Source: Sanguinoderma infundibulare
Lineage: Eukaryota > Basidiomycota > Agaricomycetes > Polyporales > Polyporaceae
Assembly (NCBI GenBank): GCA_032821775.1
Contig: JAVLRN010000002.1
Span: forward strand, 1,860,001 to 1,924,000
DNA: 64,000 nt
Direction of reading: 5' to 3'
In this document: positions 31,529 to 43,303 of the stretch, piece by piece
Position numbering within the stretch: the stretch's first letter is position 1
How the letters are laid out: the number at the start of each line of letters is the position of its first letter
Position numbers and translations under genes: made by a program
Notes under the pieces: generated by a model
What the model was told of the DNA's origin: nothing
What the model saw: the letters and a program-made list of their open reading frames with translations, nothing else
The model's database searches: none

Positions 31529-32248
31529 ATGGTCCATATGTTCATTCCCTCTCGTGCGTTCGCTATCTTTGCGCTCTTTGTCGGTGGTACGTCAGATCCT
31601 CTTTTGCTCCACTCTCATCAAGAAGTCGATCTTGGACGCTAGCCTTGCCGGCCACCTACGCTGTGCCCATCCCGAATGTCGTGCTGTACGAGGCGGTGAG
31701 TTACTTCGTCGACTTCTAGTGCGGCATCCTCGTACTCATGTTCTATGGCAGACCCACTATCCTCGTGGCTGCCGTTTGATGGGATGCCTCTACGCGGTCC
31801 CCACTGAACAGGATGCGGTGCGTTCAGTGTACTTCTTATGCATCGTTTGCTTCTGAGCCTTATCAATCATCGTTACGCAGGCCACATCGTCTCAGACCGC
31901 GATATCCTCCAATTCCCTGCAAGTCATAGACTTCCTCATATCCGCCTTGTCTGGTGCCCGAAACTCGCTCGGCAGTGCGGAGTCCGCGGTTACGGTAGAC
32001 GCTGTTAACCCTGTGACGGACGACGGTACAGAACCCGTCGATGAGGCTACCTCCTTCGCGGATGAGGTGACGGAGAGTCTCGCGTCAGACGGTAACACGT
32101 CGACGCCGATAGCAACAACCGTACCAGCGGTTGAGGTGACACCGGTCGAGAGCGAAGCCGTATGTTGCAACCATTGTCCTACACTCCTTGAGAAACAATG
32201 CTGACGCAGACGCGCCACCCACAGGCCAGTCTCGACGCCCTTGTCTGA
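31529..32248 (+). CDS. Small secreted protein S2, RGCRxxGCL family
   Basis: Paralogue of S1, transcribed divergently. Five exons: 31529-31586, 31644-31696, 31752-31817, 31881-32159, 32210-32248; 164 aa. The signal peptide MVHMFIPSRAFAIFALFVGA is followed by LPATYA, with likely cleavage before VPIPNVVLYEA. The motif exon (once only) reads THYPRGCRLMGCLYAVPTEQ, giving the same C-x4-C pair as S1. Exon 4 is a long acidic Ser/Thr/Val/Asp/Glu-rich tail (for example VNPVTDDGTEPVDEATSFAD), expected to be unstructured. No family recognised. The equal 53-nt second exon and same intron phases in S1 and S2 support the model. A TATA box lies at ~31421. Function unknown. Confidence 0.65.
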
Positions 32249-32965
32249 GGGCCTAGCGCTACACTCGCTCCCATGTCTCCTCAGTCGTTCCCTCCACGTG
32301 CTCCCTTTGTCTCGCACTCCTTTGAATCTTCCACGCCTGGTAAACTTCCTCTCCCCGGATCGGCTTACCTTCTCCCACTCGTTGCTTCTCGTGCGCGTTC
32401 GCTCTACCCATCCGTTGCGTCTGTCGTCGAGCTTCTTTCGCGCAATCGACACGCCGGCTGTGTTGACTTTCTCAAAAGCGCAGAAGACGCTGTCCGATGT
32501 GTCGTCGGATGCATTCGCTCGTTCTGCTCTACCACACTCGCTCCCTTTTCTTTGCGCGGTGCGCCAAGGCTTGCATTTCGCTCGTTACAACCCCTCTGCG
32601 CAACCTGTCTTGCCGTTATTATCTTATTCGGCGTATCTCCACTTGCTTGCCCCTCCTCTCGAACTGCGCCTCGCTCTCGTGCTCGTACTTCGTCTCTCGG
32701 TTCGTCCTTGTATCACTGGTGTCTAGATAGCTCTTCTCGAGCGCGCGTCCTGTATTAGTACACGTAGTACTAGTCGTCCTGGTATTCGTAATTCAACGCT
32801 AGTCGTCATATCCCCAGCATCGTAATCCTAACCGCAGCTCGGGTACGCTCGGAATCGCTCGAGTCAGACGCACGTCCAAAGGACTAACAGCACAGGTTGC
32901 AATCGAAGCCCAAACAAGAGAACCGATGACAAGAAAACCACACACACGAAAACACGAACACCGCC
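32249..32965. other. Intergenic, 3' ends of S2 and nucleotidase B
   Basis: Pyrimidine-rich plus-strand sequence with overlapping open frames (32241-32758) that look like composition artefacts. No gene supported. Confidence 0.45.
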
Positions 32966-35760
32966 TCAGCTCCAATACTTCTCCGCATACAGCCCGAGGA
33001 GCGCGTTCCCGAGCACGTCCGAGTACAGATGCACGTCAGCGCTCGTGTACGTCTTCTCGCTCTGGAGCCCGTTCAGGATCCCGATCAGCTGCTGCTCGAT
33101 AAAGTCGACGAAGACGAGGTCGACCGGCTCGTCGTCCGCGACGCCCGCCGGCGCATCCGTCCCGATGAAGTCGGGCACGTCAAAGTTCGCCAGCGGCGAG
33201 TGCAGCGTGTCGTCGCCGACTCCGGGGCAGGACTGCGGGCAAGGCAGGCAACTTTGTTAGCGATAGAGACAAATACGAGGAAACGGTAGGCGGACGCACG
33301 TCGTGGGTGACGTAGCCGAGCGTCAAGTTCTGCGCGGCGCGACGCTCAGGCCCGTCGCTCCTCCGATCCATCTCCCCGAGCCATGCGCGGTACACCATAT
33401 CGACCTCTCCCCGCGCGTAAGCCTCGGGGTCGTACTCCGCTGCGAGGGCGCGACGGTTGTTCGCGCCAGCGTTGTTCAGCGCAGGGAGGACCTTGTTGGC
33501 GACGGACAGGGTGACGTTCGGGATGTACAGGAACGAGTCTGTGAACGGTGACGCCGTGAGCTCATCGTTCTTCGTGAACGGCCCGGAGTATACGTCGAAC
33601 CGCTGCGAGCCCGAATTCGTGATCATGATATTCGGGATGGCGGCGCGGGAGTTGTTGAGCGTCAGCGAGTACTGCATCGCCTCGCCGAGGAGGGACAAGA
33701 GGGAGTGGTTAGACGGGTAGGGAACCCTAGGTCACGAAGGTGTCAGGGAGGCGTCGAAGGGAAGAGTGCGTACTTACTGAGTGAGAGTGTAGTCCTGCGG
33801 CGCGACACCAAACTGGGCGCTGAGGTTGAAGAGCGCGGCGAGCTCGTTGAGTCCCCTGGTAAACTGCTCGCCCTGGGTAGTGTCAAAGCTGGAGTTGCCG
33901 ACGCCGGTATGGTACTAGAAACAGACGTCAGTCTAAAAGCCCCAGCCTAGGCGAATGCAGCGCAAGACGCACCTCGTAGGTCACGCGGTTAGGGTCGAGG
34001 TAGCGGCGGGAGAATGTGATGTTCTTTGTGGAGCCCCTTTCATCGAGGTTCGCACCTTCACTGCGACGTTAGAGTACATCCCAGAAACAGTGACAGTGAC
34101 AGTGACTTACTCATCCAGCCGACAGTCTCCATGTACCGTCCGCTCTCGAGCGCCATAGACCGGCCATCGTATTGGACTGCATGACGAGATCAGGTCATGC
34201 AGAAAATTGGAGGCGCCTTTGGCCCTTACCGCAGTCACGAATGTGCGTATGACCTAGCAAGGCGCGGACATGAGTGCCTAAGGGCAACAAGTCGAGTCAC
34301 AATCAAAGTAGCCTACCTCCGAGAATAAGGATAGGCGTTGTGGAGTGAACGGCACGGATCGCATTGAACACAGTCGGCCCTGCGCCATGATAGGCATGCG
34401 GCCCTGGACGGAATAGGATTAAAGAGCACTCACAGTTATCTGTCCTTGCCACCGGCATATGCCTGCATACACCGATATCATAGCCATCTAGCCGTCAGCC
34501 CCGCAGATCGACGATAGGCAGCGTGACGGATCGACGCACCCCACAAGAAGGAAGAAGTCAGGCTCGTCCTTGATCGCCTCCGCGAACTGTCATACCGACG
34601 CTGGGCATGAGTGACACGGGCGCGTGAACAGTTTCGCGAGCGAACGAACCCACTGCTCCTGGACCATGTTCTCCACCTTCTGCACGGTCGTGTTGACATC
34701 ATTGCCGGTGAAGTCGAAAAGGACGCCGAGAGAGGTCACGTTGCGGCCCCTTACGAAAGGCAGGCGTCAGTCCCGAATACCATCGATTCCATTGACCTGT
34801 CGGGTACGTACTTGCGGGTGGTGAACTTTGCGAAGCGGTCTATGATTTAGGCTCAATTCAGCTGTCTGACGATGCATGGAAGGAAACGCGATATCAACCT
34901 CCGACGGGCACGCTGACATTATTCCCTTGGTTGTCGGTAACAGTGATGTTCACGTTGGACGAGAGATAACGGCCGTTCAGCTTCGGCGCGAAGTTCTTGT
35001 ACATATCGAGTGTGTTCGCGTAGACGTATAGTTCGTGGCTAAACGGTTAATGAGCATCAACCTATTGAAAACAGCACAGCGGCACTTACTTCCCGATCGC
35101 CATGATGTCGTACGGCAAGTCAAACATAAACTTGTTCGTCTGGATGGCTCGTCAGCATCTTGGTGACTGCATATATGCACGCTTTTACGCTCACCTCATG
35201 CGCGTCGACGCCGCCAGGAGGATAACCGTCAGAAAGGCCGGTGCCTAGCAGTCGCGTGTGTTTTTAACGACAGCAGGCGAGCCTACACGTCGCCTCCGAG
35301 TACTTACCATCATGCAGATCCCCGGAGTCGACCAAGAGCAGGTCGACATCCTTTTGCTAGTACAACCGAAGCCGAAGTGAGGCTCTCGTTTCAGGACAAA
35401 TGCGCATTACTCACGATCGCGAGCTCCTTCATATGGGCTACAAAAGACGCGAAATCTCCTAGATCTCCACTAGACAATCGGTCAGTATTACCCCAGACCA
35501 CAAGCACAAGCGGCATCAGGTACTGACCTGTAGTTGGGCTCCGGGAAGGACGTCTTCTGGTGTCCTAGCAGCCAACCATGGCTGTCGGTGGTGTGAATAA
35601 TGTTGACGTCGGCCCAGACGAGCGGTCTGCTCGGCGGCGTGAGTCGGGCCTGAGGATATGCGCGCCGCGAATGTTGGTGGGCGTGGTCGTGTTCTTCACC
35701 CGGACACGCCCGAGCGGCAAGCGTCGCCAGGGAGAGTGCAAGTAACGAGGTGAGCAACAT
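32966..35760 (-). CDS. Secreted 5'-nucleotidase-like metallophosphoesterase, copy B
   Basis: Calcineurin-like phosphoesterase with a 5'-nucleotidase C-terminal domain; the closest family I know is yeast YHR202W/Smn1, implicated in vacuolar AMP hydrolysis. The mature protein should be secreted or vacuolar. It has the same 17-exon plan as copy C. Signal peptide MLLTSLLALSLATLAARACP. Metal and active-site motifs: NIIHTTDSHGW, LLLVDSGDLHDG, GN|HELYVY (split by an intron in Asn), GHMPVARTDN and GGHTHIRDC. The C-terminal domain runs from FSRRYLDPNRVTYE to GLYAEKYWS, including QRFDVYSGPFTKNDELTASP and ILNGLQSEKTYTSADVHLYS. Start: ATG at 35760; the upstream in-frame codon is GTG. No lesion seen; the donor after exon 6 is GTTGAT, a weak but GT-type site. 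Confidence 0.87.
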
Positions 35761-36400
35761 CGTCACGAAAGGAGTAGACTGGCGCAGAGGGAGTAGGAGG
35801 GTTAACCAAGACGAGCATGATCACAAGTTTTTATATGCGAGCAGTTCGTGGTGCGTGCTTAAGACGGGGCGTTAGGGGCGTCTTGGCTGGGGCACGATTG
35901 AAGAATTTGGTGGATGAGCGCGGCGTTGATGCGGAGGCAGGCGGAAGCATGGGTGTCTCAGCGATGGCGTAGAATGTGAACCGTGACATACCTCTGCGTC
36001 GAGGACCGTGCCAGCGTCCACGCATTAACTCAGTGTGGTAGCGAGTCCTGCCCATTCGGAATCGCTGATCATTCCTGCGAGGCCTATGAGACAGCGTTCC
36101 GCGAGCATGACGGGACACCAGACCTTCTACTAAACGGCCGAACTCGGCATGTGCCCGCTGGCACTTTTGAATAACTTGAGAAGACGACAGCGTTTGCGGG
36201 GAACTTGGCGAAGAATGCTTGAAGATCTCCGGCGGTGATGGAGCTGGGCGCGCACCGGCCTGTTGAAATATGCGCACTTGAGGAGGGCAAACGGATTATG
36301 GCCAGATTATTGAATATTGTCAGTGAGGAACTGTCAGGTTGATATCAATGGCGCTGATGGAATAGGCTAACATGTCTCGCTGATGGGACTTCAGAGATAA
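35761..36400. other. Intergenic, upstream of copy B
   Basis: No gene supported. Minus-strand TATA-like TATAAAAAC lies near 35829-35837, about 70 bp upstream of the copy B start, in a promoter-like position. Confidence 0.45.
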
Positions 36401-36502
36401 GGGCACGTGGTGTAGTTGGTTATCACGCTCGCTTAGCATGTTCGATGTTGAATGACAAGTGCAGATTGCGAGAGGGGTCCGGTTCGATCCCGGACGTGTC
36501 CA
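36401..36502 (+). tRNA. tRNA-Ala (anticodon AGC), with intron
   Basis: Cloverleaf drawn by hand. Acceptor stem GGGCACG pairs with CGTGTCC (one G-U), with discriminator A at 36502. The D arm contains TAGTTGGTTA; the anticodon stem is CTCGC/GCGAG with loop TTAGCAT (AGC at 36435-36437); the T arm is TCCGG-TTCGATC-CCGGA. A 28-nt intron (36439-36466) sits at the canonical position after base 37. It lies between nucleotidase copies B and C, transcribed from the opposite strand. Confidence 0.9.
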
Positions 36503-36803
36503 AGGAGATTCTCCAAAGCACTTTTTGGGGCTTGAATCTCATTGCACACGACAGACTCGAGTATAACAACTGAAAACCTTGCAATCAACCACGAGAACAA
36601 CGTGAACTTGCTTCGGGAATTTTCATTCACAAACATTATTCATTACCGAACGTGACGACAATCCGTACTTGTCAATTCGTCGTCCACAGTTCGGATACGG
36701 TCGCGATCAATCGAAGCAGACGTCGAAGGACCACAAGGTATGTTGCAATTGAGGACAACCACAAGAAACCTACTGCAAGAAAGCCGCACGCACGAACACC
36801 CCA

Positions 36804-39568
36804 TCAATTCCAGTACTTCTCCGCATAAAGCCCGAGCACCGCGTTCGCAAGCACGTTCGAGTAGGACAGCACGTCCGCGCTCGTGTACGTCTTCTCGGCC
36901 TGGAGTCCGTTAAGGATCCCGAGCAGCTGCTCTTCGATAAAGTCGACGAAGACGAGGTCGACAGGCTCGTCGTCCGCGACGCCCACCGGCGCATCCGTCC
37001 CGATGAAGTCGGGCACGTCGAAGAAGGCCAAAGGCGAATGCACGGTGTCGTCGCCGACGCCAGGGCACGACTGTCAGCGGGGCATCTTCATTAGCAAGAG
37101 GCCAAAACGGGGACAAGACAGATGGACGCACGTCGTGGGTGACATAACCTAGCGTTGCGTTCTTTGCCGCGCGGCGCTCAGGTCCTTCGCTCCTCCGGTC
37201 CATTCTGTCCAGCCACGCGCGGTACACCATATCGACGTCTCCCCGTGCGTATGCTTCCGCATCGTACTCCGTTGATAGCGCCCGGCGGTTGTTCGCGCCA
37301 GCGTTGTTCAGAGCGGGGAGGACCTCGCTCGCCACAGACAGGGTGACGTTCGGAATGTACAGGAACGAGTCTGCGAACGGCGACGCCGTCAGCTGGTCAT
37401 TCTTCGTGAACGGCCCAGAGTAGACGTCGAATCGCTGCGAGCCCGAGTTCGTAATCATGATGTTCGGGATGGCGCCACGCGAGCTGTTGAGCGTCAGCGA
37501 GTACTGCATCGCCTCACCGAAGAGAGAGAGCAACGAGTTGTTGGATGGGTAGGGCACCCTAAGTTATGACTGCGTTAGCGTGGGGTTAAGTAAGTTGAAA
37601 GTACAGGCGATCGAGCCTACTGGGTCAAGGTGTAGTCCTGCGGTGCGACACCAAACTCCTGACTGAGGTTGAAGCGGACTGCGAGCTCGTTAAGGCCCTT
37701 CGTGAAGAACTTTCCCTGAGCAGTGTCAAACGTAAAATTGTCACGGCCGGTGTGGTACTGGAGCGAGGCCTCAGTCTGAATACGTCAGCCCGGGAGAACA
37801 CAATACGCACCTCGTACGTCACCCGGTTAGGGTCGAGGTAGCGACGAGAGAAGGTGATGTTCTTCGTAGAGCTCTTGTGGTCGAGGTTTGCGCCTGCGTT
37901 GCGACGTCAGACAACATTTCCAAATACAGAGACAGACACCTACGTACTCAGCCAGCCCACAGTTTCCATGTATCGACCGCTCTCTAGCGCCATCGAGCGG
38001 CCATCATATTGCACTACAAGACCGTGTCAGCACAGGCAAGCATTTGAATCGCGTCTTCTTACCGCAGTCACGAATGTGTGTATGGCCTGCCTTGCCATAA
38101 GCCGTTGCACTAGTCAAGAGTATACCAAGACCGCTCACCTCCAAGGATAAGGATCGGTGTTGTGGGGTGGACGGCACGGACTGCATTGAAGACAGTCGGC
38201 CCTGAGTTACGCGATAAGTAAATGCAGTCCCGTACAATATCAGCGGCGACTGACAGTTATCGGTCTTCACCACAGGCATGTGCCTGAATGGAAGGCCGTC
38301 AGATCAACTATTAACCTAGTAGATCTGCGGGATCGACGCACCCAACAAGAAGGAAGAAGTCGGGCTCATCCTTGATGGCCTCCGCGAACTGTCACGCTGC
38401 GCATCAGGGACACGGGCACGTGTGGAGACAGACTCGCGGGCATACGAACCCACTGCTCCTTGACCATATCCTCCACCTTCTGTACGGTAGTGTTGACATC
38501 GTTCCCGGTGAAATCGTAGAGGACGCCGAGCGAGGTGACCTTGCGACCCCTTACAGGATGTGTCAGCCGCGAATGCCACGGATATTGACTCGGACATGCC
38601 GTGCACGTACTTGCGGGTGGTGAACTTAGCAAAGCGCTCTATTCAGGTCCTAGTCAGGTCTCTCTATACGCGCATAAGAGGAACAGGGTGCTCACCTCCG
38701 ACAGGCACGCTGACATTGTTCCCATGGTTGTCGATGACAGTGATGTTGACGTTGGACGAGAGGTAACGTCCATTCAGCTTCGGCGCGAAGTTCTTGAACA
38801 TGTCGAGCGTATTCGCATAAATGTACAGTTCGTGGCTAGACGGCCCGTAAGCATGGCCCCGTTGAATATAGTAAACGAGTACTTGCTTGCCAATCGCCAT
38901 GATGTCGTACGGCAAGTCAAACATGAACTTGTTCGTCTGGGCGGGACGTCAGCATTTCGGACACCACATATATCCAACATGTGCCCTCACCTCATGTCCG
39001 TCGACACCACCCGGAGGGTAGCCGTCAGAAAGGCCGGTGCCTACCAAACGCATCCGCGATGAAAGATTGCAAGCGACTTCTTCCGTCATCTGTACTCACC
39101 ATCGTGCAGATCACCAGAGTCGACCAAGAGCAGGTCGACATCTTTTTGCTACAGCCGAAGCCTTAACCAAGATCTTCTTGAGAATGAGCGTACGTTACTC
39201 ACGATGGCTAGCTCCTTCATATGCGCGACAAAAGACGCGAAATCTCCCAAATCCCCACTACACACCGCTCGTGTTACCCCGCAGCCCTCCCATAACCCAC
39301 TGCGAAGCCAAAGCGCGCCAGGTACTCACCTGTAGTTGGGCTCCGGGAAGGACGGCTTCTGGTGTCCAAGAAGCCAACCATGGCTATCGGTGGTGTGGAT
39401 AACGTTGACGTCGCCCCAGACGAGCGGCCTAGTCGGCGGCGTGAGTTGGGTCTGAGGGTATGCGCGCCGCGAATGTTCGCGAGCATGCGCATGGTCATGT
39501 TCTTCGCCTGGACACGCCCGGACCGCGAGCGTCGCCAGCGAGAGTGCAAGCAACGACGGGAGCAACAT
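36804..39568 (-). CDS. Secreted 5'-nucleotidase-like metallophosphoesterase, copy C
   Basis: Same family as copy B and the reference model for the cluster: 17 exons, 617 aa, every phase consistent (39568-39330, 39257-39203, 39148-39100, 39040-38991, 38936-38887, 38835-38696, 38638-38611, 38549-38450, 38388-38342, 38283-38255, 38201-38139, 38086-38063, 38013-37948, 37893-37811, 37757-37621, 37558-37132, 37070-36804). Signal peptide MLLPSLLALSLATLAVRACP, then a His-rich EEHDHAHAREH. Phosphoesterase motifs: NVIHTTDSHGWLLGH, LLLVDSGDLHDG, GN|HELYIYAN, GHMPVVKTDN, GGHTHIRDC. The C-terminal domain has QRFDVYSGPFTKNDQLTASP and ends GLYAEKYWN. Intron 5 starts GCAAGT instead of GT. Expected to release phosphate from nucleotides outside the cell; substrate is an inference. 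Confidence 0.9.
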
Positions 39569-40423
39569 CGTCCCGAACCAAGGAGACCGCTGGAGAGGAA
39601 GTGGGAGGGTCGAGGGCGACGTGCATGGCGGCAGACGTACACTGACTGATATAGTCCGGAGATTCTGGGTGCGAAATCAAACGTGCTAAGGACGGGGCGA
39701 GCGCCAGGGACGTCATGGACAGTATTAGTGGCAGAGACTGATGAACAAGCGCAGCGTTGATGGGGGCAGGCGGAAGCAGGGGTGATGGCGAACACCAACA
39801 CCGCATGGAATCCTCTCCATTGGCGCAGACAAACTTAGCTCGGTGGGATTGTTCAGACCACTTCAACCCCATGACTCGTCTTGTTTCCTATTGCAAGGCT
39901 TAGAAACTGGAAGATAGCGTACGTTCACCACGGGGGACACCGAACCTTCTGAATGCTCGACGTCGACGTATGTGGCAACTTGTACCTCGAGAGGACAAGC
40001 ACGTTTGTGGACGCGGCGCTGGGAGAGGGGCGACATGTACGGCAGGCAGGGACGCGGAATTTGAGAATCCCCGACCCTAGTGATAGTGCTGGCATCCACT
40101 CTACCACTGTGTGAGTGCATAAACATCTAGCCCACAAAATAGCGAACCCCATCGAGGGTCGTCGAGTATAGAGAGGGGAGTTATGATGACAATTGAAATT
40201 AGATGCACCGCAGGCCATATATACACCAGGATGCGAATAGAGACTGCGACCTCGAGGAGGCGCACCGCAAGTAATCGACGCCGCACTCAAGTTGTGCACA
40301 CACCATGGCGACCACCGAGTGACAGAAATAATACATATTGCTGGGCCGTTAGCAACTCCAAGATCAAGAAAACATGACCTGTCCAATAAACCCCCGGTCC
40401 CCACATAGCTCAAGGCTCAGTGC
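39569..40423. other. Intergenic, between nucleotidase copies C and D
   Basis: No gene supported; several short frames overlap on both strands (for example 39925-40413 minus), none with a known domain. Confidence 0.4.
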
Positions 40424-43303
40424 TCAGTGCCAGAACTTCTCCGCATAGAGCTGCAGCACCTGCGTCACGACCACGTCCGAGTACTGAGAGACATCCTTGA
40501 TGCTGTACTGCTTCGCCGTCTGGAGCTTGTTGAGCACGTCGGGCACCTTCCACTTGAGCAAGTTGATGAAGACGAGGTCAATCCCCGCGTTAGGCGCCGT
40601 CCCCGGGGGCGGGTCGGACTGGATGTAGTCCGGCACACGGAAGTGGTTCTGTGAGAGGGAGGCGATGAACAGGTCAGCTATGGGCTTGCCGTTAGGGGAG
40701 CTGTGGCAAACGTACCAAAGGCGTGTGGACAATGTCGTCGCCATCGCCTGGGCAGTTCTACATAGTCACGGAAATTGGAGACGTTCAGCCACGGAACGAG
40801 ATTTAACCTGGAACTCGAAGGAACCAAACACGCACGTCGTGAGTAACATAACCCGGCGTCGTATCGCCGCTGTTCTGCGGACTCTGAGCCTGCCGCTCCA
40901 ACCACGCACGGTAGATCGTGTCAATATCCCCCTCCGCATACGCCTGCGTGTCGAACGCGTGTGTAGTAGTCGGGTTATTCAGCTCATCCAAAACCTTGCT
41001 CGCGACAGACAGGGTGACGTTGGCGATGTAAAGGAACGGGTTCTTGTAAGACGACGCGGTCAGCACGTCGTTCTTCGTGAACGGACCCTTGTATACGTCA
41101 AAACGCATCGCTTCTGCGTTGATGATTATGATATTGGGTATGTTGCTCCGAATGTTGTTGATGGAGAGCGAGTACGGCATCGCTTTGGTGAGGACCGAGT
41201 AGAGGGAGGAGTCTGAGGTGTAGTTCGCCCTGAGGTGATTGTCAGATGAATGCTGCGTTGCGGGTGCCAGCGATGGAGAAAGAGCGCGTACTGGTAGAGG
41301 GTGTAGTCTTGCGACGCCACGCCGTACTGGTGGCTCAGGCTGAAGTTAGCCGCGAGATCGTTAAGGCCCTTCGTGAAGCGGAGGCCTTGCTGTGTATCAA
41401 ACGTGGAGCTGTCGCGACCGGTATGGTACTGAAGTCCAATGTCAGAACGTAGCGAAGTTTGTAGTATATGTAGAAATTTACCTGATACGTCACGCGATTA
41501 GCGTCGAGGTAACGACGAGAGAATTTGAGATCCGTCGTGGAGCCTGGCTTGTCGAGGTTCGCGCCTGCGCGTTGATGTTAGACAGCACCTTTGGGAGACA
41601 CAAACCAAACCTACTCAACCACCCTGTGACAAGCAAAGTGAGCGAGGTTCTGTGTGCGCGCAGACATAGCGCTCACCAACAGTCTCCATGTAGCGGCCGC
41701 TTTCAAGAGCCATCGAACGACCATCGAATTGGGCTGCGTGGCGATGTGAGAATAGGTAAAACGCTCGACCCAGGTGCGGAGTCCCTTACTGCAGTCACGG
41801 ACGTGGGTGTGTCCTAAGATGGTGTGAGTTTGTGACCTGGCAGTGCTACAGTCAAAGCGGCCCACCTCCAAGAATTATGATGGGCGTCGTGGGGTGGACA
41901 GCACGAACCGCTTTGAAAACAGCAGGCCCTGGGCACGGACCATCCTCGTGTCGGTCAGTACGTTCTTTCAGACACGATAAAGCGTCCACTAACAACTATC
42001 GTTCTTCACTGGCATGTGCCTTGGAGCAACACGGCAGATCAGATATGAACTTGCCGATGAGATCTTAGAGATCGACGTACCCAGCAAGTAGAAACAAGTC
42101 GGGCTCGACTTTGATGGCGTCCGCGAACTGTCAAGGACATGTGTATAAACTGATATCCAACGCCAGCGCGAGAGAGGATGACTAACCCACTGCTCCTTGA
42201 CCATATCTTCCACCTTCTGCACGGTCCTGTTAGGAAGCTTCTCGGTACTGAAGTTAAACAGGACACCAAGCGCGGTGACGACGCGGCCCCTGGTGTCAAG
42301 GTCTTTAGTCCCGAAACGTCGCAGATTTCGATGGGATGGATACTACTAACTTGCGTGTGCGGAACGTCACGTAGCGGTCTATCGATCGAATAGAGGCCAA
42401 TTATGTATCTCTGTGCACACGTGAAAGGAATACTAGGGTACCCACCTCCAACAGGGCGAGTGACGTTGTGTCCTTGCTCCAAGTACGAGACCTCGACGTT
42501 GGACGACAGGTAGCGGCCCTGCAACCTCGGCGCGAAGTTCTTGTGCATGTCGAGCGTAACGTCGTAATCGTAAAGTTCATGGCTGGTTATATGTGAGCAT
42601 TTGCACATTTGAGGGAGGCGAGTTGGCACCTACTTGCCGATCGCCATGACATCGTAGGGCAGTTCGAATATGAAGTTATTAGTCTACGCGAGTCGTTAGC
42701 ACCTCGGCTGTTGCAAGCAGTCCCGGGCCAGGTCTCCGCCCTCACCTCGTGTCCATCGACACCGCCCGCGGGATACCCGTCCGAGAGCCCAGTGCCTGTC
42801 AGTCGCGTCAAACTCGACACATGCGCCCGCAAAACAACTCTGGCTGTCTTGCTTACCGTCATGCAAGTCACCGGTGTCCACCAAAAGAAGGTCGACATCC
42901 TTTTGCTACAACCGAAGTCCAGTCAGACTCCTGCCTTTTGAGAAACGGGATATCAAGGCGACTCACTTTTGCAATATCCTTCATGTGTGTCACGAAGGAC
43001 GCGAAGTCTCCCAAGTCCCCACTGTGCATTGTTCAACACTAACCCCCGCACGAATCTATCGTGCACTCACCTGTAGTTGGGTTCCGGGAATGACGGCTTC
43101 TGATGTCCGAGAAGCCAACCATGGCTGTCAGTGGTATGGATGATGTTGATGTCGCTCCACTCGAGCTGCTTGGTGGGAGGCGGGAGCTGCTTCTGAGGGT
43201 ACGCTCGCCGCACCTGCTGGCGCGCGTGGTCGTGGTTTTCTCCAGGACACGCGCGGACCACGAGCGTGGCGAGGGACAGTACGAACAACGACGTGAGCTG
43301 CAT
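40424..43303 (-). CDS. Secreted 5'-nucleotidase-like metallophosphoesterase, copy D
   Basis: Most diverged member of the cluster, same predicted activity. Signal peptide MQLTSLFVLSLATLVVRACP; motifs NIIHTTDSHGWLLGH, LLLVDTGDLHDG (Thr where the others have Ser), GN|HELYDYDV, AGHMPVKNDSW, GGHTHVRDC, FSRRYLDANRVTYQ. The C-terminal domain lacks the Ala/Arg-rich insertion seen in B and C and ends LQLYAEKFWH. Two intron differences from B and C: a 53-nt intron (41676-41624) creates a 9-nt microexon (41623-41615), and a further intron splits the C-terminal exon after DIVHTPL before NHFRVPDYIQ. All splice sites seen are GT-AG and the frame is open throughout, so it is probably functional. Confidence 0.87.

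Noticed and set aside
32241..32758. Two overlapping 161-codon plus-strand frames after S2
   Set aside because: Pyrimidine-rich, Ser/Leu-rich artefacts in two frames at once; no motif or splice logic.
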